From positions 1 to 64,000 of the forward strand of contig JAEELG010000120.1 in NCBI GenBank assembly GCA_016288775.1: a stretch of 64,000 nucleotides of DNA, given 5' to 3'. The translations under genes were made by a program, and so were the position numbers. Below, in pieces: positions 20,146 to 29,285 of this stretch (the first letter of the stretch is position 1; each line of letters begins with the position of its first letter). The notes under the pieces are model-generated. The model made no database searches. It saw only the letters and a program-made list of their open reading frames with translations, and was not told the DNA's origin. Origin of the DNA: Bacteroidales bacterium. GTDB taxonomy: Bacteria > Bacteroidota > Bacteroidia > Bacteroidales > UBA932.

Positions 20146-23100
20146 TTAGAATGTAATGTCCACACCGAAGGTTATGGTCTTGGCATACGGATACAGGCAG
20201 TCGCCATAGGCGGAGGTGGTCGCGACCTCAGGGTCTACGGTGTCGCAGTATTTCTTCATCGGAGACCAGTAGAACAGGTTCTCACCGCTGAAGTAGAGGC
20301 GGCACTTCTGAATGGCCCTGGTCTTGAACGGGATGGTATAACCCAAAGTCAGGTTCTTCAGACGCAGGTAGGCGGCGTTCTGCAGGTAGCGGTCGTTCAC
20401 GACGCTGTTCTTGACGAGCTGCGCACGCTGGCGGGGGAAGTAGCCGGACGGATTGTCTTCAGTCCAGCAGTTGTCCTGCAGGGAGGTGGCGATGAACGTA
20501 GGCCTTCTGTAGGAATAAGGGCCCCAGAAATAGACGCAGTTGGCATCGGGATACCAGTCGCATTTGCCCACGCCCTGGAAGAACGCGCTGAAGTCGATTC
20601 CGTTCCAGGACAAATCGCCCTTGAAGGAATACCGGTAACGGGGCAGGCTGTTGCCGATCACCCGGCGGTCACCGGGATCGTCCAGGGTGTTGGAGCCCGT
20701 GTTGATCGCTATCTTGCCGTCCTTCATATGCTTGTCGCCGTCCAGGTTCTCGAACTGCATGTCGCCGGCGAGCACCTTGTTGTAAGGGGCCTTGCAGGCG
20801 AGCTCGGCCTTGTTGACGACACTCAGGTCATATTCTTCCGCCCACTGGGCAGCAGCTTCGTCGGACTCGAACAGGCCGATGACATGATAGCCCCAGATCT
20901 CACCGAGGGTCTTGCCCACGTAATTGTCAGTAAGCAGGTTGGTGGGGTTGTTGAACTTGGTGATCTTGGTGATGTTGTCACCAAGGGATGCGGATAATCC
21001 GTAGTACAAGGGCTTGCCGGCCACTTTGAATGCATCGTGCCAGTTCACGGTGATTTCGTAACCGGTGGTGCGCAGGTCGGCCGCGTTCTCCTTCGGGGCG
21101 CTTTCGCCGTACACGTTGGGGAGAGTCATGGCCTTGGTGAGCATGTCCTTGGTATCCCTTATGTAAGCGTCGGCGGTGATGTTCAGGCGGTCCTTGAAGA
21201 ATCCGAGGTCGAGACCGGCGTTATAGGAAATGACGGTTTCCCAGGTCAGGCCGCTGGACACCGGTGAGGACATAGTTGCACGCTGTGCCGCGTCGGTTCC
21301 GTTGAACGTATAGGTCAGCTTGGCCAGTGAGATGGTGTCGAAATAGTAATAATTGCTGACCTGCTGGTTGCCGAGGGTACCATAGCTCAAGCGCAGTTTA
21401 GCCTTGTTCCAGGTATCCTTGATAGGTGCCCAGAAAGGTTCCTCGCTGATGCGCCATCCTGCGGAGACGGAGGGGAAGAAGCCCCAGCGGTGCTTCTGGG
21501 GGAAGCGTGAGGTTCCGTCATAACGGCCGGAAACCTCGAACAGGTATCTCTCTGCGTAGTTATAGTTCAGACGGCCGAAGAAGCCGAGGGTCCTGTAGGC
21601 GCTGTTGCTTTCGGCGAGGGTGGAGATTTCAGTTGCCGAGGCAAGGTTCAGATATGCCAGTGCGTCGCTCAGGGAGCCCTTCTGGTGGACGGTCAGGTTC
21701 GAGGAACGATAGTCATCGAAATTGGCGCCCAGCGTGGCGGCGATATTGTGCCTGCCGAAGGTGTCGTCGTAGGAGAAATAGCCGTTGGCCACATGTCCGT
21801 CCTGATAGTAGCGGACCTCGCGATAGAAATCGTACACGGAACCGTTGCTGAAGTTGCCTCCCGTAAGGCCGTTGCCCACATACATGCGCTTGTTGGCGTT
21901 GTCGTAGCAATTGGGAGTGGGAAGGCTTCGGTAGGAATTCAGGTTGTCGTTCCTGCGATAAGTATAGTCGACGACGAATTTCAGCCCCTTTACGATGCTG
22001 ACGGTCAGTCGGTTGGTCAGGGTGAGGGCGTTCTTGATACGGGCGTTCCTGTTGCCGTCGTTCGTCCATACGCCGCCACGGCCGCTGAAGAGAGGCGAAG
22101 TGGCTCCGTACATGAATCCGGGCTGGATGTTAACGGTTCCGTCGGGGTTGTAGGGAACGTAGAAAGGACCGACGTTCTGCGTCGTATTCCACAGGATACC
22201 CGCCTCAACAAGGCCGGTCTGTCCGTCCTGCTCCCAGAATCCGCCGTATTTGTAATTCGACCTCTCGAAGGCGATATTGCTGGAATAGTGCAGCCAGGGG
22301 GTTATCTCCGCATTCAGCTTGGAACGGAAAGAGAAGTTGTTGACGGTATCTTCCGCGCCCTGGTTGAACAGGCCTTCGCGGTACAGGTAACGTCCGCTCA
22401 CATAGTAGTTCATCTTCTTGGTGCCGCCCTTGATGGAGATGTTGTGCTCCGTTTCGGGACGGGTCCTCTTGAACAGCCATCCGTACCAGTCGAAATTGCC
22501 CAGGTACAGGTAAGTGTACGTGTTGGTCACATCGGGGATGACCCACGGACGCGCGGGGTTCTCGGTGACGTCGTTCCTGCGGTCATACATCATCTGGATC
22601 TGCTCCTCCGAATATGTCCATGCGTCGTTTCCCTGCAGAAGCTGGTTGAACGTGTTGGTCATCGTGATGTAATCGTACGCGGTGGTCATGAAGTTCGTGG
22701 AGGTGGTGTTGCTGGAAATCGAGTAGCGGCCGTTGTAGTTGATGGAGGCCTTGCCTTCCTCGCCCGATCCGCTCTTGGTATTCACCAGAATCACGCCGGC
22801 GGAAGCCTTTGCACCGTAAATGGCGCAGGCAGAAGCGTCCTTCAGCACGGAGATGCTCTCGATGTCGTTCGGGTTCACAAGCGTCAGGCTGCCTTCCACG
22901 CCGTCGATCAGGACCAGCGGGCTGCCGGAGTTGAGGGACACTTTGCCGCGGACGGACATGCTGTATTCGGAAGCCTCGATGGATCCGTTGCCGGTTGTGA
23001 GGACGATGGAGGGATCAGCGCCCTGGATAGCCATCGCCGTATTCGTCACAGGACGCTGGTTAAGAGTGGCGCCGTCGATCACGGATACCGCACCGGTCAC

Positions 23101-23706
23101 ATTGACCTTCTTCTGGGTACCGTAACCCACGATGACGACTTCGTCGAGCAGGTTCATCGAATCGTTGAATACGATCCTGACATGACCTTCGTTGCCATTG
23201 ACGGTAACCTCCTGGTCGGAATAACCGATGTAGGAAACGATGAGGGTGGCGGGGAACTTGACATCCCTGAGCGCGAAGCTTCCGTCGGCTCCAGAGATAA
23301 AACCAAGGTTCGTTCCCTTGATGAGGATACCGGCGCCCATCAGCGCTTCCCCGTTCTCATCGACCACGACACCGGTCATTTGGGCGGGTTTTGTCTTGGG
23401 CTCTCCCTTACTGACGGAAATGCTCTTTCCGTCGATAACGTAGCTTACCTGCTGGCCGGCGAAAATCTGGTCCAGCACGTCTGTGATCGATGCTCCGGAA
23501 GCATTGACGCTGATCACTTTGTTGAGGTCCACGTCGCCCGAATTGACGGATACGGAGTATCCCTGGGCGCGGTTCAACGCAGTAATCGCATCGCTAACCT
23601 TCACATTCTTCAAAGACAGGTTGACCTGAGCATTCGCGCCGATGCAAAGCATCAGGGCCGCGAACGTCAGAAGAATCGGTTTGAATAATCTGCTGTTGGT
23701 TAACAT
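20146..23706 (-). CDS. SusC/RagA-type TonB-dependent transporter with STN domain
   Basis: Outer-membrane transporter of 1,186 residues. Signal peptide 1-26 (ends CIGANA). An STN (secretin/TonB N-terminal) domain at about 27-105 is the part that contacts a FecR-type anti-sigma factor. A carboxypeptidase-regulatory-like domain follows at about 112-195, then the SusC signature DEVVIVGYGTQKKVNVTGAV at about 200, the plug, and the barrel ending FGVDITF. It lies between fecR (11 nt upstream) and susD, so it probably both imports the ligand and reports it to the FecR/sigma pair. There is no frameshift. Confidence 0.96.
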   Translation of the reverse strand: MLTNSRLFKPILLTFAALMLCIGANAQVNLSLKNVKVSDAITALNRAQGYSVSVNSGDVDLNKVISVNASGASITDVLDQIFAGQQVSYVIDGKSISVSKGEPKTKPAQMTGVVVDENGEALMGAGILIKGTNLGFISGADGSFALRDVKFPATLIVSYIGYSDQEVTVNGNEGHVRIVFNDSMNLLDEVVIVGYGTQKKVNVTGAVSVIDGATLNQRPVTNTAMAIQGADPSIVLTTGNGSIEASEYSMSVRGKVSLNSGSPLVLIDGVEGSLTLVNPNDIESISVLKDASACAIYGAKASAGVILVNTKSGSGEEGKASINYNGRYSISSNTTSTNFMTTAYDYITMTNTFNQLLQGNDAWTYSEEQIQMMYDRRNDVTENPARPWVIPDVTNTYTYLYLGNFDWYGWLFKRTRPETEHNISIKGGTKKMNYYVSGRYLYREGLFNQGAEDTVNNFSFRSKLNAEITPWLHYSSNIAFERSNYKYGGFWEQDGQTGLVEAGILWNTTQNVGPFYVPYNPDGTVNIQPGFMYGATSPLFSGRGGVWTNDGNRNARIKNALTLTNRLTVSIVKGLKFVVDYTYRRNDNLNSYRSLPTPNCYDNANKRMYVGNGLTGGNFSNGSVYDFYREVRYYQDGHVANGYFSYDDTFGRHNIAATLGANFDDYRSSNLTVHQKGSLSDALAYLNLASATEISTLAESNSAYRTLGFFGRLNYNYAERYLFEVSGRYDGTSRFPQKHRWGFFPSVSAGWRISEEPFWAPIKDTWNKAKLRLSYGTLGNQQVSNYYYFDTISLAKLTYTFNGTDAAQRATMSSPVSSGLTWETVISYNAGLDLGFFKDRLNITADAYIRDTKDMLTKAMTLPNVYGESAPKENAADLRTTGYEITVNWHDAFKVAGKPLYYGLSASLGDNITKITKFNNPTNLLTDNYVGKTLGEIWGYHVIGLFESDEAAAQWAEEYDLSVVNKAELACKAPYNKVLAGDMQFENLDGDKHMKDGKIAINTGSNTLDDPGDRRVIGNSLPRYRYSFKGDLSWNGIDFSAFFQGVGKCDWYPDANCVYFWGPYSYRRPTFIATSLQDNCWTEDNPSGYFPRQRAQLVKNSVVNDRYLQNAAYLRLKNLTLGYTIPFKTRAIQKCRLYFSGENLFYWSPMKKYCDTVDPEVATTSAYGDCLYPYAKTITFGVDITF

Positions 23707-23717
23707 AAATAAAGTGG

Positions 23718-24680
23718 TTATTTGGATTGAAGGAAAATAGTCTTTCCGGAGCGGCGGACACGCATCTTGCCGTCGGAACTCATCACGGCCAGGATCTGGT
23801 CGAGGGTTTCATTATTGGTGAATATTGAGAAATAGCGCCTGGAGGCGAGCTGCTCGTCCATGACCACGATTTCGCAGTTGAAGCGACGGGACAGCTCCTG
23901 AGCGATGTCTGACATCACCATATCGAAGAAGTGCAGCGAATTGTCTTCAAAGAAAGCCTTGTAGCCGTAGGGGTTGAACCTGGCGACGTCGAGTTTGTCG
24001 TTCTCCCGGTTGTATTGCATCCTGTCTCCGGGCTTCAGCCGGACAACCCTTGTTTCATTGTGCCTGGACACACTGGCTTCCACACTGCCTTCCATCAGAA
24101 GCAGTTCGGCGGTGCGCTCCTGGGCGAAGTTCTTGAAGTTGAACGAAGTGCCGAGCACTTTTATGTCGATGCCCTGGGATTTGATGATGAAAGGGTGTTC
24201 GGGATCTTTGGCAACATCCAGATATGCTTCTCCGTCCATGAAGACGGTGCGGCTGTCACCTGAGAATACCGCCGGATACGTCAGCCGGCTGCCCGAGTTG
24301 AGGTGGAGCACTGTGCCGTCGGCGAGCGTAACCGTCTGCTTTTCGCTGAACGGGACGCTTACCTCCACCCACTCGATGGCGGCTATGCGTTCTTCTCCGG
24401 TATTCACGCCGGCCCTATAGGATATGGGGACGATTATCAGCAGTGCTATCACGGCCGCGAAGGCCATGACATAAGGATACACCTTTCTGATTACGGTTTG
24501 ACGATGGGACTGCTGTCCCGATGCTGTAAGACACTCGTCGAAAAGGTCCCTGAGGGAATCGTCGAGGTCCTGCGACCCGTTGTTGGCACAGATATACTTC
24601 TGCACCTCTTCCTCTTCACGCATGGAGAGGCGGTCGGAAAAATAATCGCGTAACTTGTTCTTCACGTTTATATAACGCAT
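23718..24680 (-). CDS. FecR-type anti-sigma factor
   Basis: Inner-membrane signal relay of 320 residues. The first ~85 residues are cytoplasmic and acidic or helical, followed by one membrane segment (YVMAFAAVIALLIIVPISY) and a periplasmic FecR domain (VTLADGTVLHLNSGSRLTYP, then GEAYLDVAKDPEHPF and VLGTSFNF). A C-terminal DUF4974-like domain (LHFFDMVMSDIAQELSRRF) probably receives the STN domain of the neighbouring SusC. The sigma gene lies 33 nt upstream. This is the standard Bacteroidota trans-envelope arrangement for ligand-induced expression of the downstream genes. Confidence 0.93.
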   Translation of the reverse strand: MRYINVKNKLRDYFSDRLSMREEEEVQKYICANNGSQDLDDSLRDLFDECLTASGQQSHRQTVIRKVYPYVMAFAAVIALLIIVPISYRAGVNTGEERIAAIEWVEVSVPFSEKQTVTLADGTVLHLNSGSRLTYPAVFSGDSRTVFMDGEAYLDVAKDPEHPFIIKSQGIDIKVLGTSFNFKNFAQERTAELLLMEGSVEASVSRHNETRVVRLKPGDRMQYNRENDKLDVARFNPYGYKAFFEDNSLHFFDMVMSDIAQELSRRFNCEIVVMDEQLASRRYFSIFTNNETLDQILAVMSSDGKMRVRRSGKTIFLQSK

Positions 24681-24713
24681 GAAGAACGAGAAATGCGTAA
24701 TCGGTTCCGACGA

Positions 24714-25247
24714 TTAATTCAAATAATGCGAAAACTCCCGCCTTGCTATCTCGAGGTGTTTCTGGACGGTGCGGACCGAGATGCCCATGCGGGCGGCGAT
24801 CTCCTCGGCGGAAAGGCCGTTCAACTTGCTCATACGGAACACTTCCGACCGTTTTTTCGGCATTTTGGCCAGGACCGAATTGAGCATGGGCATCATGGCC
24901 TCGGTCTGGATGCCGTCGGAGATCTTTTCGGGGAGGACCTGCACCCTGTCGACCTGACTTTCCCACTTGGACCTCATCGTGCTTACCACTTCATTGCGGG
25001 CACAGACGAACAGCCAGTTCTTGAAAGCGGTCACGTTTTCAAAAGAAGGTTTGGACGACATCAGGCGCATGAAAATGTTCTGCACGATGTCTTCCGCCTT
25101 AGCCTTGTCTTTGATAAGACCTGTCACGAAACGGCGCAAACCGGGAGCATAGCGTTTATAGATTTCCGCAAAAGCCCCCATGTCCCCATCGGTCATGGCT
25201 TTGATGAGGACATTTTCGTCGGTCTTTCCCGGAAATCTGGATGACAT
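24714..25247 (-). CDS. ECF-type RNA polymerase sigma factor
   Basis: Sigma-70 family factor of 177 residues, the length of the Bacteroides expansion family. Region 2 is visible as FAEIYKRYAPGLRRFV, DIVQNIFMRLM and FKNWLFVCARNEV. Region 4 is visible as MPKKRSEVFRMSKLNGLSAEEIAARM plus the helix ISVRTVQKHLEIARREF. It heads the sigma-FecR-SusC-SusD run and should switch these genes on when FecR releases it. Confidence 0.94.
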   Translation of the reverse strand: MSSRFPGKTDENVLIKAMTDGDMGAFAEIYKRYAPGLRRFVTGLIKDKAKAEDIVQNIFMRLMSSKPSFENVTAFKNWLFVCARNEVVSTMRSKWESQVDRVQVLPEKISDGIQTEAMMPMLNSVLAKMPKKRSEVFRMSKLNGLSAEEIAARMGISVRTVQKHLEIARREFSHYLN

Positions 25248-25283
25248 ATTTATATATGATCAATAAATGTGACGACAGCAGCC

Positions 25284-26696
25284 TTACTCCGGCAGATATA
25301 CGCCGTCTTCCTTCAGGGTGCTGACGAGGAGGGCGGGGTCGAGCTGCTTGGGGCCGACGCCTTCGCGAACGGCAAGGGCGGCGGCGGTGCCGGCAGCCTG
25401 GCCCATGGCGAAGCAAGGAGGGATGACGCGGATGGCGGCCATCACGGGACGCTCGGCGGCGGCGCAGCGGCCGGCGCACAGCAGATTGTCGACCTTCTGA
25501 GGCAACAGGGCCCTGTATGGGAACCAGTACGGGTCGTTGGTGTTGCGGGCGACATACTCCACATAGCCCTTGCGGTGGATGTCCATGTGGTTGGCGCAGC
25601 AGAACACCGGATCGGGATAGCGCACAGAGTTCTTGGCGTCCTCGGTGGTCACGGTGTACTCGCCCACGATGCGGCGGGTTTCGCGCACGCCGAGGTTTTC
25701 GGCCGATTGGGCCAGCTCGCAGTTCTCACAGCCCTTCACGTACTTGCGGAGGAACTTGACCACGTAGTCGGCCTGCTCGCGGCCGGTGATCTCAGCCTCG
25801 GTAACCTGTTTGGGGTCGAGGCCGTCCACGTCGTCGGTCTGGGTCATGTTCACGGTGGCCGTGCCGTCGAGGTTCTGGAAAAGTGCTATTTTCTGGCGCC
25901 ACATCGGGAACTCGCCGGCCTCGCGGGCGGCAAGGATCTCGCGCATGTAGAACTGCCCCTCGAAGTCGCCGGCCTTCTTGCAGGCCTCGTTGTGGGCGTC
26001 CATGGCCTTCCAGTCGATGTTGCGCAATACTATGAACAGTGAAGTCGCCTGTACGCCGCCCTCGCCGTCGCCGTAGATGAACGGAGCACCGGCCTGTGCG
26101 GCAACGTCGCCGTCGCCGGTGCAGTCGATGTAGTTCTTTGCCGTCACTTTCCAGATGCCGGCCTTGGTTGCAAAGTAAGCGGCCTTGATTTTGCCTCCCT
26201 TGGTGTCGGCCTTGATGAAGAGCGCATGGTAGAGCAGCTCCACACCGGCTTCCTTGCACATCTGCTCGGTGGTGCGTTTCAGGCACTCGAAGTCGAAGGT
26301 CGTCAGGCCGTGGTGCCCTTTGTCGCGGTAGGCGGAAAAGGATCCGATTTCGGCCTTCAACGGGTGGATGGCTCCTCCCTGGGCAATCATGCGGTCCACG
26401 AGTTCCTCATAAAAGCCCCTGATCAGCAGCGTGTTGCCGTCGGGTGTGGTGCTCGACATGAACGGGGCCACGAGGCCGTTGGTTGCCATGCCTCCCAGAT
26501 ATCCGCCGCGCTCGGCAAGTATGGTCTTAGCACCGTGGCGGGCAGCGCACACGGCAGAGCCTATACCGGCGGGGCCGCCGCCAATCACCAGCACATCGCA
26601 ATCGAAAGTACGCGTGACGGGGAGCTTAACCTGATTGTTGCAGGCGCATGAGCAAACGAGCAGCGCCGCGGCGAGGAGGATGGTAAAACGTCTCAT
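25284..26696 (-). CDS. FAD-dependent oxidoreductase lipoprotein
   Basis: Flavoprotein of 470 residues of the FAD_oxidored type, with a lipoprotein-like signal (MRRFTILLAAALLVCSCAC). The FAD-binding Rossmann motif is VLVIGGGPAGIGSAVCAARHGAK at about residues 34-56. A second FAD-contact block is YIDCTGDGDVAAQAG. The C-terminal NLLCAGRCAAAERPVMAAIRV plus FAMGQAAGTAAALAV is typical of the family. Its substrate is unknown. The start was set at the ATG opening the signal peptide; an upstream in-frame start adds seven polar residues. It is last in a minus-strand run behind two chromate-type transporter genes. Confidence 0.82.
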   Translation of the reverse strand: MRRFTILLAAALLVCSCACNNQVKLPVTRTFDCDVLVIGGGPAGIGSAVCAARHGAKTILAERGGYLGGMATNGLVAPFMSSTTPDGNTLLIRGFYEELVDRMIAQGGAIHPLKAEIGSFSAYRDKGHHGLTTFDFECLKRTTEQMCKEAGVELLYHALFIKADTKGGKIKAAYFATKAGIWKVTAKNYIDCTGDGDVAAQAGAPFIYGDGEGGVQATSLFIVLRNIDWKAMDAHNEACKKAGDFEGQFYMREILAAREAGEFPMWRQKIALFQNLDGTATVNMTQTDDVDGLDPKQVTEAEITGREQADYVVKFLRKYVKGCENCELAQSAENLGVRETRRIVGEYTVTTEDAKNSVRYPDPVFCCANHMDIHRKGYVEYVARNTNDPYWFPYRALLPQKVDNLLCAGRCAAAERPVMAAIRVIPPCFAMGQAAGTAAALAVREGVGPKQLDPALLVSTLKEDGVYLPE

Positions 26697-26729
26697 ACAA
26701 TGGGAATTATTGTGCAAGATACGAAAAAA

Positions 26730-27332
26730 TCAGTACAAAACCAGCCCAAGCACGGCGCCGGCCAGAATAATGAGTATGGGATTGACCTTGCCCCAATAGG
26801 AGGCAGCGAACGCCGCTCCGAGCAGCACCCAGCTCTTCCAGTCCACGAAATTCTCCCTCACCAGCGCGAAAGCCGGAGTAAGCCCGTCCCACGACGTGCG
26901 GACAATCAGGATAACGGCTGCAGCGGCAATCAGGCCCACCACCGTAGGACGCAGCCACCCCATAGTGCCCTCGAACAGCGTGCTGCTGCGGAACCTGGTG
27001 TAAAACTTAACGATGGCAAGCACGATAAGGAACGACGGCAACACCAGCGCAAGAGTGGCCACCGCTGAGCCGAGAACGCCCATCCACTGCAGCCCGGTGG
27101 CGTTGTAAAGCACGCTATAGCCGATGTATGTGGCGGCGTTGATGCCTATGGGGCCCGGCGTCATCTGCGAGATGGCGACGATATCCGTGAACACGCTCTC
27201 CGAAATCCACTCGTGCGCCACCACCACCTGCGTCTGAAGGAGCGACAGCATCGCATAGCCGCCCCCGAAAGTGAAGGCGCCCACCAGGAAAAAGGTCCAG
27301 GCCAGCTGCAATATGAGACTCACCGCTTCCAT
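26730..27332 (-). CDS. Chromate-type transporter, second half-size subunit
   Basis: Membrane protein of 200 residues, a half-size CHR family member. It shows the family's FTFGGGYAMLSLLQ near the N terminus and MTPGPIGINAATYIGY in the middle. It overlaps the first CHR gene by 13 nt. Paired half-size CHR proteins are thought to work together with opposite orientation. Chromate export is the known activity of some members; the natural substrate here is not known. Confidence 0.88.
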   Translation of the reverse strand: MEAVSLILQLAWTFFLVGAFTFGGGYAMLSLLQTQVVVAHEWISESVFTDIVAISQMTPGPIGINAATYIGYSVLYNATGLQWMGVLGSAVATLALVLPSFLIVLAIVKFYTRFRSSTLFEGTMGWLRPTVVGLIAAAAVILIVRTSWDGLTPAFALVRENFVDWKSWVLLGAAFAASYWGKVNPILIILAGAVLGLVLY

Positions 27333-27874
27333 CGTTCAGTATAATAAGTTGCGCTGAAGCCCAGCACGATGACCACAAGCAGGATGTAAATCGGTGATAC
27401 GTTCAGGAACGCCACCAGCACAAGCGAGACTACGGCGAGCAGCCACTTCCACCATGTGGTGCAGCTCTTGCGCGCCATGTTCAGCATGGGCACGGCGATG
27501 AGCGAGATGACCACCGGACGTATACCTTTGAACGCCCGCTCCACCCACGGATTGTCGCGGAACACCGAGAAGAACATGGCCACTGCAAGGATAATCAGGA
27601 ACGACGGAGTAATGGATCCGAGCGTGGCTGCTATGCTGCCTTTGATTCCCCGAAGGCGGTAGCCGGCGAATATGGAAATATTGACTGCAAGCACGCCGGG
27701 GGCACTTTGCGAAAGCGCCACGATGTCCGGAAGCTCGTCGTCGGAAATCCATTTCCGCTTCGACATCTCCCGCTGGATGATGGGAATCATGGCGTATCCG
27801 CCCCCGATCGTGAACGCCCCTATCTTGGCGAACACGGTAAAAATCTGCCAGAGTGATACCTTTTGCCCTTCCAT
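27320..27874 (-). CDS. Chromate-type transporter, first half-size subunit
   Basis: Membrane protein of 184 residues, the partner half of the CHR pair. The motif FTIGGGYAMIPIIQ lies at about residues 19-32 and SAPGVLAVNISIFAGYRLRG in the middle. The ATG at 27874 was chosen: it lies 1 nt after the stop of the upstream lipoprotein gene, whereas the earlier in-frame codon is a TTG inside that gene. Its 3' end overlaps the second subunit gene, which suggests coupled synthesis. Confidence 0.88.
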   Translation of the reverse strand: MEGQKVSLWQIFTVFAKIGAFTIGGGYAMIPIIQREMSKRKWISDDELPDIVALSQSAPGVLAVNISIFAGYRLRGIKGSIAATLGSITPSFLIILAVAMFFSVFRDNPWVERAFKGIRPVVISLIAVPMLNMARKSCTTWWKWLLAVVSLVLVAFLNVSPIYILLVVIVLGFSATYYTERWKR

Positions 27875-27875
27875 G

Positions 27876-29234
27876 TCAGTCAAGCGGATATTTGAAGATG
27901 TTGACCCTCCTGTCCGGAGAACTTCCGGCGTCCCTGCTGGCGAAGCCGATGTACAGGACTCCGTCCTTTATCTTGATGCCCTCAGCCTCGAAGTATCCCA
28001 GATCGGTAAGGCCCTCCGACTTGAGTAGTGAAAGATCGTCCACCCAGGGTATGGATACGGTTTTGAGCAACTTGCCGGAAGAGTTGATGAGGTAGGCAGT
28101 CGCCCAGTTCTTGCCCGTGCCGGCGGCAACGGCTTCAGGTTCTGCCCCTGCGCCACGGAAATACCACAGCTTGCCGTGATGCCATTCATAGCCCTGGGCT
28201 ATGTTGTTCAACGGCATCTGGAATTTCACCAGCGGCGGGATTTTGTTCAGGTTGACAGCCTTGACTATCGGTTTCTCAGTCACTGCCGGGCTGCCGTACC
28301 TTATGCTGTAGCTGACCTGGATGTTCTCGACGGGCGCGGATTTTATGGTATCTATGTCATAAACATAAAACCAGGCGACATTGCTGATGTTCCGGCACCA
28401 GATGCCGACGGTGCGGTTGTCCTGGTCATACGCCGCGATCATCCGCTTCATCCCCGGAATCATGATGTTGAAATCGGCCTGGACGGGGAGGAATGTCTGG
28501 CCGTCGCGGAATTTTACACGGGAAAGCACCTGGGACTCGGCATACCGGTTGGTCTCGCCGCTCTCCAGGGTGCCGTAGTTTGAGACCCACAGCCAGTCTC
28601 CGTCGTCGCATCGCTCGACGAAGATATTGTCGCCATGTCCGTAATACTTCAGGTGCATGTATGACTGGGGCCCCTGGGCGCCTACGGGCTTGCGCGTGAA
28701 AGTGAGGGTGTGCGGTGCGCCGCATACCTGACAGGCATACATGTAGTCGTTGAAGAAGTCCCAGGACTGCACGACTGACTTGTAATAAAGGGTATGCCCG
28801 CAGCTGAATTTGCGGGCCGGGTCGTAAGCGGCGGTCATCTGGCCCATATCCACCACATATATCTTGCGTTCGGCGAAGATTCCGGATTCCGGTTCCGTGG
28901 CGCGGATAACGGTGCTGCCAGCCTTTTTGGCCGAAACCAGTCCGTCCTTGTCGATGGTAGCGACGGATGGATTGGAGGACGTATAATCTATTGTGTATGT
29001 TTTTCCGGCGACGCCTTCGGAAACCTCGCAAACGAGCGGAGCGGTCTCGCCGGGAAACAGGTCCAGCATGGGCCCGGTGAACTGCAGCACAGGATCGGGG
29101 TCCGGCTCCGGTTCCGGCGTGGGCGCAGGCTCGGGAGCGGGAGTCTCAGTCCCGGCCGGATCGTCGGGCACCACCTCGGGGCCGCAGGCAACCAGCAAGA
29201 GCAGGCAGATCAATATGCCGGGAAAGCGCTTCAT
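27876..29234 (-). CDS. Lipoprotein, Ig-like plus propeller-like region
   Basis: Lipoprotein of 452 residues (MKRFPGILICLLLLVAC) with a Pro/Glu/Thr-rich linker after the cysteine. A BIG2-like domain follows (YTSSNPSVATIDKDGLVSAKKAGSTVIRA), then a beta-rich region with YYGHGDNIFVERCDDGDWLW and a closing AEGIKIKDGVLYIGFASRD. These blocks match those of the lipoprotein at 11681-13042, so the two are paralogues. The GHGD-W pattern recalls helveticin J-like propellers, tentatively. It heads the minus-strand run that continues with the CHR pair and the flavoprotein. A TATCTTTG element lies 18 nt upstream of its ATG. Confidence 0.7.
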   Translation of the reverse strand: MKRFPGILICLLLLVACGPEVVPDDPAGTETPAPEPAPTPEPEPDPDPVLQFTGPMLDLFPGETAPLVCEVSEGVAGKTYTIDYTSSNPSVATIDKDGLVSAKKAGSTVIRATEPESGIFAERKIYVVDMGQMTAAYDPARKFSCGHTLYYKSVVQSWDFFNDYMYACQVCGAPHTLTFTRKPVGAQGPQSYMHLKYYGHGDNIFVERCDDGDWLWVSNYGTLESGETNRYAESQVLSRVKFRDGQTFLPVQADFNIMIPGMKRMIAAYDQDNRTVGIWCRNISNVAWFYVYDIDTIKSAPVENIQVSYSIRYGSPAVTEKPIVKAVNLNKIPPLVKFQMPLNNIAQGYEWHHGKLWYFRGAGAEPEAVAAGTGKNWATAYLINSSGKLLKTVSIPWVDDLSLLKSEGLTDLGYFEAEGIKIKDGVLYIGFASRDAGSSPDRRVNIFKYPLD

Positions 29235-29251
29235 TTTCTTAAAACTCCACT

Positions 29252-29259
29252 CAAAGATA
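29252..29259 (-). promoter_or_regulatory. TATCTTTG -7 element for the lipoprotein/CHR run
   Basis: TATCTTTG on the minus strand, 17 nt from the ATG at 29234. It is back-to-back with the plus-strand element at 29272-29280, so the two transcription units share a compact divergent promoter. Confidence 0.5.
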
Positions 29260-29271
29260 CGATTTTTTCAG

Positions 29272-29280
29272 TATATTTGA
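29272..29280 (+). promoter_or_regulatory. TATATTTGA -7 element for the SPFH unit
   Basis: It matches TAnnTTTG and ends 5 nt before the ATG of a 15-codon ORF, so the transcript would start at or near that ATG. Confidence 0.5.
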
Positions 29281-29285
29281 CTGTC

